Shown here one piece after another: positions 16,201 to 23,574 of a DNA stretch of 64,000 bases. The DNA comes from G963674665 sp964609625 (GTDB taxonomy: Bacteria; Desulfobacterota; Desulfovibrionia; Desulfovibrionales; Desulfovibrionaceae), in assembly GCA_964609625.1 (NCBI GenBank), contig CAZSRS010000008.1, positions 1-64,000 on the forward strand, written 5' to 3'. The notes below the pieces were generated by a model that ran no database searches, was not told the origin of the DNA, and saw nothing but the letters and a program-made list of their open reading frames with translations. Position 1 is the first letter of the stretch; each line of letters begins with the position of its first letter. Both the position numbers and the translations under genes were made by a program.

Positions 16201-17001
16201 ATGGCCGAAACTTCCCCACACACGGCGAACGCCGAGGCCCCCTTGCTGGAGGCCAGGGCTCTGACCGCCTCCTATGCCGGAGCTCCAGGGGCGCGACAGG
16301 TACTCAGGGGCGTCAATCTGCGGCTGGGGCAGGAGCGTCTTGGGCTCATCGGCGCCAACGGCAGCGGCAAGACCACCCTGCTGCACTGCCTCATGGGCCT
16401 GATGCAGCCGGCTTCCGGGGAGATATTCTTCGAGGGGCGTCCGATGCGGGATGAAAAGGACTTCCGGATCCTGCGCCGCGGCGTGGGCTTCGTGTTCCAG
16501 AATCCCGACGACCAGCTGTTCATGCCCACGGTGCTCGAGGACGTGGCCTTCGGCCCCCTGAACCAGGGGCTGTCGCCGCGGGAGGCCAGACTGCGGGCAG
16601 AGGAGACCCTGCGGGACCTTGAGCTCGAAGGTTACGGTGAGCGCCTCACCCACCGCCTCTCCGGCGGGGAGAAGCGGCTGGTGTCCCTGGCCACGGTGCT
16701 GGCCATGCGCCCCAAGGTCCTGCTGCTGGACGAACCCACCAACGACCTGGACCCACGGACCCGCGACCGCTGCGTGGAGCTGCTCAACAGCCTGCCCCAG
16801 GCCATGTGCGTCGTGTCCCATGACTGGGACTTCCTGGACCGCGTCGTGAACCGGCTGGCGGTCATGCACAACGGCCTGCTGGAGCCCCGCGACACGGCCG
16901 TGCTGCACCGCCACGTGCACGCGCACCCGGCAGGAGACGCCGAGCACGCGCATCAAGCGCAGGAACTGGCCCCTGATCCCGGCATGGGGGCGGGCGCCTG
17001 A
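16201..17001 (+). CDS. nikO: ECF importer ATPase (NikO/CbiO) with His-rich C-terminal tail
   Basis: 266-residue ABC ATPase. Walker A GANGSGKTT, Q-loop FQNPDDQLF, signature LSGGEKR, Walker B VLLLDEPTND, switch His in VVSHDW. The C-terminal tail (HRHVHAHPAGDAEHAHQ) holds seven His within 17 residues and could bind nickel. ATG 16201 has a run of G 3-4 nt upstream. An alternative ATG at 16186 overlaps the nikQ stop and would add five residues. Last gene of the importer. Confidence 0.9.
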   Translation: MAETSPHTANAEAPLLEARALTASYAGAPGARQVLRGVNLRLGQERLGLIGANGSGKTTLLHCLMGLMQPASGEIFFEGRPMRDEKDFRILRRGVGFVFQNPDDQLFMPTVLEDVAFGPLNQGLSPREARLRAEETLRDLELEGYGERLTHRLSGGEKRLVSLATVLAMRPKVLLLDEPTNDLDPRTRDRCVELLNSLPQAMCVVSHDWDFLDRVVNRLAVMHNGLLEPRDTAVLHRHVHAHPAGDAEHAHQAQELAPDPGMGAGA

Positions 17002-17008
17002 ACTCCCC

Positions 17009-17037
17009 TTCCCAACACGGCGCAAAACCGCTACAAT
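17009..17037 (+). promoter_or_regulatory. Promoter candidate for the STAS gene
   Basis: TTCCCA, 17-nt spacer, TACAAT at 17032-17037, 70 nt before the STAS start. The -10 is good and the -35 poor. Confidence 0.35.
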
Positions 17038-17106
17038 GAAAATTCGGGGGGAATTCCGGCCACATCCCTGTTCCGCAACCACGACGTACCACCAGGAGCT
17101 CGCGCC

Positions 17107-17457
17107 ATGCACTGCGACGTCGAAGACCATGACGGCATCACCGTGATCCGCCCCAAGACCCCCAGGCTTGAAGCGGAGTCGGCCAAGCAGTTGCGGGGAG
17201 CCGTGGTGGAGCTGGTGAACAAGGGGCGCGTGAACATCCTCTGCGACCTGGCAAAGGTCGAATTCATCGACAGTTCCGGCATGGGGGTTCTGGTGGCGGT
17301 GAACCACCTGGTCACGGCCAGGGGCAAGCTGTTGTTCTGCAACATGAACGAGCGGCTGCAAGGGGTCTTCATCATGACCCGGCTGGACAACCTGCTCAAG
17401 GTGCACCCCGGCGGCACGGAAAAGGCCTTGGCTGCCATCCGCGCCGAGCTGGGCTGA
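17107..17457 (+). CDS. STAS-domain anti-sigma-factor antagonist
   Basis: 116-residue SpoIIAA/RsbV-like protein. The phosphorylatable serine lies in FIDSSGMGVLV. The beta-alpha pattern (GITVIRPKTPRLEAESAKQLRGAVVELV...NILCDLAKVEFIDSSG) and the C-terminal MTRLDNLLKVH are typical. It would bind an RsbW-type anti-sigma kinase when unphosphorylated. No partner lies next to it, but the protein at 31554-33050 contains an RsbW-like ATPase domain. It is a single gene, with ribosome site AGGAGC upstream. Confidence 0.9.
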   Translation: MHCDVEDHDGITVIRPKTPRLEAESAKQLRGAVVELVNKGRVNILCDLAKVEFIDSSGMGVLVAVNHLVTARGKLLFCNMNERLQGVFIMTRLDNLLKVHPGGTEKALAAIRAELG

Positions 17458-17477
17458 GACTCCCCAAGAACCCTGCC

Positions 17478-18155
17478 TCAGCGTCCCTCCTCCAACACCT
17501 GTTCCAGCAATTCCGCTAAATCCGAAGGCCCGGTGATCAGGTGCCGCGCTCCGTGTTCCCGCAATTCAGCGGCTTCGCGGAATCCCCACAGCGCACCGAT
17601 GGGCAGCATGCGAGCGGCCACGGCGGTGTCCATGTCCACGCAGGAGTCGCCCACGAAGACGCATGCGGCCGGAGCTGCGCCGAGCATCCTTGCCGCTTCC
17701 AGCGCGATGTCCGGGGCGGGTTTCTTGGGCCGACCGTCCACGGCGCCCAGCACCACCTCGAAATGACCGCCGGGCAACAGGCGCTTCACGCAAAGTTGGG
17801 CGAACGCTTCGGGCTTGTTGGTGCAGACGCCCATGCCGATGCCGCGTTGTGCCAGGGTGGCGAGCATTTCCTCAACACCGGGGTATGGGCGGGTCTTGTT
17901 GTCCCAGAGCCGGCCGTAGACACGGTGGAAGTCGGCCATGCTGCGGCGGATGATCCCGGTGTCCCGGTGCTCGGCGGGCAGGGCCCGGATGATCAATTGC
18001 TCCAGGCCGCTGCCCACGAAGTAGCGGTAGGCGTCCACGGGATGGACCGGGAAGCCCTGCGCGGCGAGGACCTCGTTGGTGGCGTCGGCCAAGTCCTCGA
18101 GGGTGTCCAGCAGGGTTCCGTCCAGGTCGAAGAGTACTGCGCGCACGGCGGTCAT
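17478..18155 (-). CDS. gph: HAD phosphatase, phosphoglycolate phosphatase type
   Basis: 225-residue HAD hydrolase. Motif I is LFDLDGTLLDT (nucleophile and acid Asp), motif II VCTNKP, motif III Lys in GRPKKPAPD, motif IV VGDSCVDMDTA. The helical cap lies between motifs I and II (residues about 15-85). This is the Gph/PpaX pattern. The start ATG at 18155 overlaps the stop of a seven-codon ORF (ATGA), so translation is probably coupled. Likely role: removal of 2-phosphoglycolate or a related small phosphate ester. Confidence 0.88.
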   Translation of the reverse strand: MTAVRAVLFDLDGTLLDTLEDLADATNEVLAAQGFPVHPVDAYRYFVGSGLEQLIIRALPAEHRDTGIIRRSMADFHRVYGRLWDNKTRPYPGVEEMLATLAQRGIGMGVCTNKPEAFAQLCVKRLLPGGHFEVVLGAVDGRPKKPAPDIALEAARMLGAAPAACVFVGDSCVDMDTAVAARMLPIGALWGFREAAELREHGARHLITGPSDLAELLEQVLEEGR

Positions 18156-18175
18156 CGTTGCATGTCCCTTGTCAT
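18152..18175 (-). CDS. Possible leader peptide ORF (MTRDMQR) coupled to gph
   Basis: ATG, six sense codons and TGA, with AAGGAG exactly 6 nt upstream, a much better ribosome site than gph itself has. Its stop codon overlaps the gph start codon (ATGA). It could set gph translation by coupling. It is too short for homology support. Confidence 0.35.
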   Translation of the reverse strand: MTRDMQR

Positions 18176-18295
18176 GATTGTCTCCTTGTCAGACGACTGG
18201 CGCACTCCCTCCCGTAATCGACCAGGGGCGCCTATAGCACGAGCCTGGAATGGAGTCTAACCCCAGGGAAGAGCCGGCGCCGGTCGGACCGTTGC

Positions 18296-18994
18296 CTAAT
18301 CCTTGTGCGGGGGGAAGGTCAGGTTGATACCGAACCAGCCGATACAGCCCGCCAGCGGGAAGAGCAGCATGACGAGCAGCAGGTAGAGCCAGTTGTCCCC
18401 CGGCGCCCTGTCCAAGATGTCGGGGGTTTCCAGCCGCCAGGCCAGGGCCCACAGGGTGACGCCCAACAGCACCGGTGGCAGGGACACTTTCATCACGGTT
18501 TCCTTGGTGACGCTCGAGCCGTAGTTGAACCTCCAGGTGAAAAATCCCGTGACCATGGCGACGGGCGTGAACAGTACATTGCCCCCAAGGGCGCAGAGCG
18601 CGGCATGGTCAAAGCCTTTCCAGCCGAAGATCAGGTAGAGCAGGGTGAAGCAGCTGGCCGAAATGGAAAAAACGATGGGAAAGTGCACGGTCATGGGGTG
18701 GGGGTGGCGCCGAAGAAAGGGTATGCGTTGGACAATGGCCGGGATCTTTGGTCCCTGCGTATTTGTTGACCGAGAAGGAGGAGCCACAGCCGGCTGACCC
18801 ACCTGGGGATGTTGTTCGAGCACATCCAGCGTGTGTGGTGCCTTTTTGATGTCTTCCGGGAGATCCGCGCCGGAGAGGTGGAGATTCATCTGTTCATAAA
18901 TCACGCCGTTGCGGGCCACATGGCCCGGCCTGCCGTCCTGGCCGTCGCATTTCCTGAGTTCCTCCGGGCCGAGGCCCCTGTTCGCTTCGCCCAC
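18296..18994 (-). CDS. DUF2231 membrane protein with cytochrome b5-like N-terminal region
   Basis: 232 residues from GTG 18994 (AAGGAG 6 nt upstream, better than any ATG in the longer frame). Residues about 6-65 follow the short bacterial cytochrome b5-like heme/steroid domain (LGPEELRKCDGQDGRPGHVARNG...SGADLPEDIKKAPH...LEQHPQVG). The central loop that carries the first heme ligand appears shortened. After a Pro-rich linker come four membrane helices of the DUF2231 type, beginning HPHPMTVHFPIVF, whose His residues resemble heme ligands. Possible membrane redox protein. Divergent from rubrerythrin, sharing a 226-bp gap. Confidence 0.75.
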   Translation of the reverse strand: MGEANRGLGPEELRKCDGQDGRPGHVARNGVIYEQMNLHLSGADLPEDIKKAPHTLDVLEQHPQVGQPAVAPPSRSTNTQGPKIPAIVQRIPFLRRHPHPMTVHFPIVFSISASCFTLLYLIFGWKGFDHAALCALGGNVLFTPVAMVTGFFTWRFNYGSSVTKETVMKVSLPPVLLGVTLWALAWRLETPDILDRAPGDNWLYLLLVMLLFPLAGCIGWFGINLTFPPHKD

Positions 18995-19220
18995 GTGCGG
19001 CTCCTTGCTTTTCGTGGTATGTTGGGATGATGCGATCATGGTTATTGCGGGTTTCAGCCCCAGGGTCAACGGTTCGGCAGGCATTTTCCCGCTCGGGACT
19101 GGACGAACCGCCCAGATGTTGTATTATCCATAAGCAAACAGGCCAGCAACGGTTTCCAGGCATTCGTCCGCCCGGAAAGCCATGTGGATTCACGGACGAC
19201 AGCGTATGCGGGGAGCGAAC

Positions 19221-19796
19221 ATGAAGTCCCTCAAGGGCACACAAACCGAGAAAAACTTGTTGACCGCCTTTGCCGGCGAGTCCCAGGCCCGCAACCGGTA
19301 CACCTACTTCTCTTCGGTGGCCAAGAAGGAAGGCTTTGTCCAGATTTCCTTCATCTTTGACGAGACCGCCAACCACGAGAAGGAACACGCCAAACGGTTG
19401 TTCAAGTTTCTCGAGGGCGGGGAGGTAGAGATCACGGCTGCCTTTCCGGCCGGCGTCATCGGCCCCACCCTGGACAACCTCAAGGATGCTGCCGCGGGAG
19501 AACATTACGAGCACTCCATCATGTACCCTGGTTTCGCCAAGGTGGCCATGGACGAAGGTTTCAAGGACATCGCCCACACCTTCCACTCCATCGCCATCGC
19601 CGAGCAGTACCACGAGAACAGGTATCTCGGTCTGGCCAAAACCATCGAGCAAGGCACGGTCTTCAAGCGCGCGGAAAAGGTGGTCTGGCGCTGCCGCAAC
19701 TGCGGCTACCTGCACGAGGGGCTGGAAGCGCCCGGCCTGTGTCCGGCCTGCGCCCATCCTCAGGCCCATTACGAAGTCTATCTGGAGCGGTGGTGA
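19221..19796 (+). CDS. rbr: Rubrerythrin
   Basis: 191 residues, the same length as Desulfovibrio vulgaris rubrerythrin and alike throughout (MKSLKGTQTEKNLLTAFAGE, HAKRLFKFLEGG). The four-helix domain has two ExxH-type halves (ETANHEKEH, IAEQYHE) binding the diiron centre. The C-terminal rubredoxin-like domain binds iron through CRNCGY and CPAC. It reduces H2O2 with electrons from rubredoxin. GGGGAG precedes ATG 19221. First gene of an oxygen-defence run with dfx, rub and roo. The upstream gap contains TATTAT and a loose inverted repeat, possibly a PerR-type site. Confidence 0.97.
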   Translation: MKSLKGTQTEKNLLTAFAGESQARNRYTYFSSVAKKEGFVQISFIFDETANHEKEHAKRLFKFLEGGEVEITAAFPAGVIGPTLDNLKDAAAGEHYEHSIMYPGFAKVAMDEGFKDIAHTFHSIAIAEQYHENRYLGLAKTIEQGTVFKRAEKVVWRCRNCGYLHEGLEAPGLCPACAHPQAHYEVYLERW

Positions 19797-19852
19797 TCCG
19801 CTTTTCCGGATGACATTCCCTTTCCACCGACAGAACACAAGGAGAAAGACTC

Positions 19853-20233
19853 ATGGCTGAGAAACTGGAAATCTACAAGTGCGAGACATGTGGAAACATC
19901 GTGGAAGTGCTGCACGGCGGCGCCGGAGAACTGGTCTGTTGCGGCGCCCCCATGAAGCTGTTCAAGGAAGGCACGGTCGACGCTTCCAGGGAAAAACACG
20001 TGCCGGTCATCGAAAAGACCGCCGATGGCTACAAGGTCAAGGTAGGCGCCGTGGCGCACCCCATGGAGGAAAAGCACTGGATCGAGTGGATCGAACTTAT
20101 CGCCGACGGCAAGGTCTACCGCCAGTTCCTGGCACCGGGGCTGGCACCCGAGGCCACCTTCTGCATCCAGGCGGAAAAGGTCACGGCCAGAGAGTACTGC
20201 AACATTCACGGACTGTGGAAGGCCGAGAACTAG
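19853..20233 (+). CDS. dfx: Desulfoferrodoxin (superoxide reductase)
   Basis: 126-residue two-iron superoxide reductase. Center I ligands are C10, C13, C29 and C30 (YKCETC, LVCC). Center II ligands are His in EKHVPVI, HPMEEKHWIEWIEL and the CNIHGLW tail (Cys and His). Reduces superoxide to H2O2 without making O2; rubredoxin is the usual donor. The 56-bp gap to rbr suggests co-transcription. A strong hairpin with a T tract follows at 20265-20310. Confidence 0.97.
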   Translation: MAEKLEIYKCETCGNIVEVLHGGAGELVCCGAPMKLFKEGTVDASREKHVPVIEKTADGYKVKVGAVAHPMEEKHWIEWIELIADGKVYRQFLAPGLAPEATFCIQAEKVTAREYCNIHGLWKAEN

Positions 20234-20264
20234 TCCGCAGCCATTCTGGAGATAATTGATCCTT

Positions 20265-20310
20265 TGCGCGCCGCGGGGTATGTCTCGTGGCGCGCACGGG
20301 TGTCTTTTTC
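20265..20310 (+). terminator. Terminator or attenuator between dfx and rubredoxin
   Basis: TGCGCGCC (20265-20272) pairs perfectly with GGCGCGCA (20289-20296), followed by CGGGTGTCTTTTT. It would separate rbr-dfx from rub-roo or tune read-through. Confidence 0.6.
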
Positions 20311-20344
20311 CAATCCACCACCACTCAAGACGCGAGGTACCCCA

Positions 20345-20506
20345 ATGGACAGATACATCTGCAACGTCTGCGGCTACGAGTACGATCCCGAAAAGGGCGA
20401 TCCCGAAAGCAGCGTCGCGCCGGGCACACCCTTTGACAAGGTACCGGATTCCTGGGTCTGCCCCATCTGCGGCGCGCCCAAGTCCGAGTTTTCCAAGGCC
20501 GACTGA
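20345..20506 (+). CDS. rub: Rubredoxin
   Basis: 53-residue electron carrier. The iron site is C6-x2-C9 (ICNVCGY) and a second pair in CPICGAPK. Conserved EYDPEKGDP and PFDKVPDSWVCP segments. Start ATG 20345 has GAGGT upstream; the longer frame ahead is not real. It donates electrons to roo, rbr and dfx, all adjacent. A GGCCGCCCC/GGGGCGGCC hairpin (20522-20552) lies before roo. Confidence 0.97.
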   Translation: MDRYICNVCGYEYDPEKGDPESSVAPGTPFDKVPDSWVCPICGAPKSEFSKAD

Positions 20507-20521
20507 GGCCCGCAACACTAC

Positions 20522-20552
20522 GGCCGCCCCGGCACATCCGCCTGGGGCGGCC
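20522..20552 (+). terminator. Hairpin between rubredoxin and roo
   Basis: GGCCGCCCC and GGGGCGGCC pair with a 13-nt loop. No T tract follows, so it may be an mRNA-stability element rather than a terminator. Confidence 0.4.
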
Positions 20553-20573
20553 CTCTGAACAAAGAGGACAACC

Positions 20574-21779
20574 ATGCGGCCGTATGAATTGATGCCCGAC
20601 GTACACTGGGTCGGTGCCGTGGACTGGAACAGCCGGGATTTCCATGGCTACTCCCTCTCGCCCATGGGTACCACCTACAATGCCTATCTGGTAAAGGACG
20701 AGAAGATCACCCTGTTCGACACGGTCAAGGCCGAGTTCCAGGGCGAGATGCTCTGCCGCATCGCCAACCTGGTGAACCTGGAACGCATCGACTACATCGT
20801 GGTCAACCATGTGGAGCCGGATCACGCTGGCTGCCTGCCCCGGCTCATCGAGCGCTGCAAGCCCGAGAAGATCTTCTGCTCCCCCATGGGGGAGCGGGCC
20901 ATGCAGGCACACTTCCACTACAAGGACTGGCCCGTGCAGGTGGTCAAGACCGGCGACACCATCAGCCTGGGCAAACGCCAGGTGCGGTTCATGGAGACCC
21001 GCATGCTGCATTGGCCGGACAGCATGTTCTCCTATATCCCCCAGGACAAGCTGCTGATCAGCAACGACGCCTTCGGCCAGAACATCGCCAGCAGCGAACG
21101 CTTTGCCGACGAGGTGCCCCGGCCGGTGTTGGCCCACGCCATGAAGGAGTACTACGCCAACATCGTGCTGCCCTTCTCCCAGATCGTGGACAAGGTCCTG
21201 GACCAGGTGGCGGCCCTGGACCTGGAGATCGAGATGATCGCCCCTGACCATGGCTTGATCTTCCGCGGCCAGGACTGCGCCTTTGCCCTGGAGAGCTACA
21301 GAACCTTCGCGGCCCAGAAACCTCGGAACAAGGCCGTGATCTTCTACGACACCATGTGGCACAGCACCGAGAAGATGGCCAGGGCCATCGCCGAGGGGCT
21401 GGAGCAGGAGGGCGTGAGCTCGCGCCTGATGTGGCTCAAGGCCGATCACCACAGCCGGGTGATGACCGAGGTGCTGGACGCCGGCGCGGTCGTCGTGGGC
21501 TCGCCCACGCACAACAACGGCATCCTGCCCAACGTGGCCAAGATGCTCACCTACATGAAGGGGCTCAAGCCCCAGAACAAGCTGGGCGCGGCCTTCGGCT
21601 CCTTCGGCTGGAGCGGTGAGTCCGTGAAGATCATCGGCGACTGGCTGGAGTCCATGCACGTGGAGCTGGTGGACGCGCCGGTGAAGGTCAAGCACGTGCC
21701 CACCCATGAGGACCTGGGCGCCTGTTTCGAACTGGGGCGCAAGGTGGCGCAAGCGGTCAAGGCCAAAGTCCAGGGCTGA
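20574..21779 (+). CDS. roo: Flavodiiron protein, rubredoxin:oxygen oxidoreductase
   Basis: 401 residues. The N-terminal metallo-beta-lactamase domain carries the diiron ligands H79, E81 and D83 (NHVEPDHAG), a later His in MLHWPD, Asp in SNDAFG and His in APDHG. The C-terminal flavodoxin domain (from about residue 255) binds FMN through YDTMWHSTEKMA, GSPTHNNG and GSFGWSGE. It reduces O2 to water (or NO to N2O) with electrons from the adjacent rubredoxin. GAGGA precedes the ATG. A 12-bp stem (21808-21838) follows. Confidence 0.97.
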   Translation: MRPYELMPDVHWVGAVDWNSRDFHGYSLSPMGTTYNAYLVKDEKITLFDTVKAEFQGEMLCRIANLVNLERIDYIVVNHVEPDHAGCLPRLIERCKPEKIFCSPMGERAMQAHFHYKDWPVQVVKTGDTISLGKRQVRFMETRMLHWPDSMFSYIPQDKLLISNDAFGQNIASSERFADEVPRPVLAHAMKEYYANIVLPFSQIVDKVLDQVAALDLEIEMIAPDHGLIFRGQDCAFALESYRTFAAQKPRNKAVIFYDTMWHSTEKMARAIAEGLEQEGVSSRLMWLKADHHSRVMTEVLDAGAVVVGSPTHNNGILPNVAKMLTYMKGLKPQNKLGAAFGSFGWSGESVKIIGDWLESMHVELVDAPVKVKHVPTHEDLGACFELGRKVAQAVKAKVQG

Positions 21780-21807
21780 ACGCCCCGCCCCCGATGCAGT
21801 GATTGCA

Positions 21808-21838
21808 GGCCCGGTATGCGCGGCAGGCATGCCGGGCC
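21808..21838 (+). terminator. Hairpin after roo
   Basis: GGCCCGGTATGC, 7-nt loop, GCATGCCGGGCC; 12 pairs including one wobble. No T run follows. Confidence 0.5.
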
Positions 21839-21902
21839 CCCTGACCCATTCACGGTCCGGCTCTTGCCATCGCCTCATGTTTGCGATTATCTATAGCGTT
21901 CC

Positions 21903-21992
<90 letters not shown>

Positions 21993-22021
21993 CTACAAGA
22001 ATAAAGGCAGACGCCGATACC

Positions 22022-22117
22022 ATGACCGCTTCCGACCTTGAGGAGCGCAATGAAGCCTTCGAGAAGCTGGAGCGGGGCGAGGCCCTGGACCTGCACGAGG
22101 CCATGCGCCAGTGGTAG
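22022..22117 (+). CDS. Small ORF of 31 residues, unknown
   Basis: Encodes a charged helical peptide (SDLEERNEAFEKLERGEALD) 29 nt after the tRNA. No ribosome site of note and no family recognised. It may be a fragment of an element gene. Confidence 0.25.
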   Translation: MTASDLEERNEAFEKLERGEALDLHEAMRQW

Positions 22118-22131
22118 CCGCGAAACAATGT

Positions 22132-22284
22132 GTGAGCGGCCTCGACATGACCGTCGCCCAGCTGGATGCGCTTTTCACTGCATTGATCTACGCAATCCGC
22201 GATGACTTGGGCCTTTCCCCTGCAAAAGGCCCTGAGGGTTTGACGCTCAGACTGCTGGTGGGAGGAAAGGCGCCTGTTCAATAG
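22132..22284 (+). CDS. Small ORF of 50 residues, unknown
   Basis: From GTG 22132, or 45 residues from ATG 22147 (MTVAQLDALFTALIYAIRDD). Not recognised. It precedes the integrase remnant and may be residue of the original element. Confidence 0.25.
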   Translation: MSGLDMTVAQLDALFTALIYAIRDDLGLSPAKGPEGLTLRLLVGGKAPVQ

Positions 22285-22307
22285 CAACTTCAGGCCACGT
22301 ACACGGC

Positions 22308-22901
22308 TTGCCCGCATCGTTCCTCCAACCCATTTTTCACGCCCCCTCCCCCCACTCTGCCCAGTGCCGCACCCGCTGCGCCTTGAAGTTCGCGGCCTTG
22401 ACCTTTGTGCGCCCCGGGGAACTGCGACATGCTGAATGGGAAGAATTCGACCTGGAGGCCATGGAATGGCGCATTCCCGCATCCAAGATGAAGATGAAGG
22501 AGCAGCACCTTGTGCCCCTGTCCAGGCAGGCCCTCGCCGTGCTGGAGGAACTGCGCCCCCTGACCGGGAGCGGCAGATACCTGTTCCCGAGCCTGCGCAG
22601 CCCGCAACGCTGCATGTCGGAGAACACCGTGAACGCGGCCATCCGCCGCATGGGCTACAGCAAGGAAGAGATGATCGGCCACGGCTTCAGGAGCATGGCC
22701 AGCACCCTGTTGAACGAGCGGGGCTTTCCACGGGATGCCATCGAGCGCCAGCTCGCCCACGGGGAGCGCGACGCCATCAGGGCGGCGTACAACTTCGCGC
22801 AATACCTGCCAGAGCGGCGGAAGATGATGCAGGCCTGGGCAGACTACCTGGACGCCCTGCGGGAGGGGGCGAAGGTGACGCCGATCCGGGCGAAAATGTG
22901 A
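22308..22901 (+). pseudogene. Truncated tyrosine integrase (P4 family), catalytic domain only
   Basis: About 197 residues remain of a roughly 400-residue family. The conserved region starts at CALKFAALTFVRPGELRHAEW. All catalytic residues are present: Arg in VRPGEL, Lys in the MKMKE strand, HxxR in GHGFRSMAS, His in LAHGERD, and the Tyr in RAAYNFAQYL. The arm-binding and core-binding N-terminal domains are gone, and the first 25 residues (22308-22382) do not look like the family. It therefore cannot integrate on its own in the usual way. Its stop overlaps the next ORF (TGATG). Confidence 0.85.
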
Positions 22902-23224
22902 TGCCCTTCACCGTCTCACCCTTCTACAATACGTCGGCCTTTCATCATGCGGAGAAAATTGATTCCGCGCCAGAGCAAACGTCACAAACGTCACTCACGT
23001 CACCAGACCAAACCTGCCAATGGTTTTGGGTGGTGACGTTTTCTTTGCAAACGTCACAAACGTCACTCGCCAATGACGCCGGCCGCATGCAATTGGAGCC
23101 CTCTCTGAAATCCTGGAGCAGGCAAGGAGGTGAGCGTGACGGGGTGGCCCAGGTCATGGGCGTGTGCGTCGAATATGCCGAGCAGAAGATTCTCGAAGGA
23201 CTGACCGGCCACCAGGCGGAATGA
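22901..23224 (+). CDS. Hypothetical protein in integrase remnant, 107 residues
   Basis: Starts on the ATG overlapping the integrase stop. The N-terminal half spans the iterated AACGTCAC DNA motifs and is translated as QTSQTSLTS twice, so the first half may be a by-product of those DNA sites. The C-terminal half (GVAQVMGVCVEYAEQKILEGLTGHQAE) is helical. No family recognised. Confidence 0.4.
   Translation: MPFTVSPFYNTSAFHHAEKIDSAPEQTSQTSLTSPDQTCQWFWVVTFSLQTSQTSLANDAGRMQLEPSLKSWSRQGGERDGVAQVMGVCVEYAEQKILEGLTGHQAE
22975..23068. repeat. Iterated AACGTCAC motifs
   Basis: A 22-bp sequence made of two AAACGTCAC units occurs identically at 22975-22996 and 23047-23068. A further ACGTCAC copy lies at 22998-23004 and an inverted copy, GTGACGTT, at 23033-23040. 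The spacing and clustering suggest binding sites for an element-encoded DNA-binding protein. Confidence 0.7.
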
Positions 23225-23252
23225 GTGATGGGGCTGGCCCGGGCTGGACCAC

Positions 23253-23280
23253 TTGACTATAACCACCATAAGGTTATTCT
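23253..23280 (+). promoter_or_regulatory. Promoter and operator of the toxin-antitoxin pair
   Basis: TTGACT (23253-23258), 16-nt spacer, TATTCT (23275-23280). The inverted repeat ATAACC-N7-GGTTAT (23259-23277) fills the spacer and overlaps the -10, the expected binding site of the XRE antitoxin. Transcription would start near 23287, at the toxin ATG. Confidence 0.6.
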
Positions 23281-23286
23281 ACTCTC

Positions 23287-23574
23287 ATGAGTTGGCAAGT
23301 GAGCATGACGCCCAAGGCTGCCAAGCAGGCACAAAAGCTGCCTGACCGCATCCGCCAGCGCCTGGGAACGCTGTTTCTGTCCATTGAGCTTTCAGGGCCG
23401 ATCCAGCCGACCATGCCCCATTTCGGCAAGCTCAAGAACAGGCCTGGCGAATGGTATCACTGCCACCTGAACAAGGGGCGGCCAACCTATGTGGTTGTCT
23501 GGCAGGTCGTGAACAAAAAAGCTGTGCTCGTGGAGGTGACATATGTTGGAACTCACGAAAAAGCCCCATACTGA
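23287..23574 (+). CDS. RelE/HigB-superfamily toxin
   Basis: 95-residue probable mRNA-cleaving toxin. The C-terminal half (GEWYHCHLNKGRPTYVVVWQVVNKKAVLVEVTYVGTHEKAPY) matches the conserved core of RelE-fold toxins paired with XRE antitoxins. No ribosome site precedes ATG 23287, which lies at the predicted transcription start, so the message may be leaderless. An internal ATG at 23305 is an alternative. It overlaps the antitoxin gene by 32 nt, toxin first, as in higBA-type loci. Confidence 0.85.
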   Translation: MSWQVSMTPKAAKQAQKLPDRIRQRLGTLFLSIELSGPIQPTMPHFGKLKNRPGEWYHCHLNKGRPTYVVVWQVVNKKAVLVEVTYVGTHEKAPY

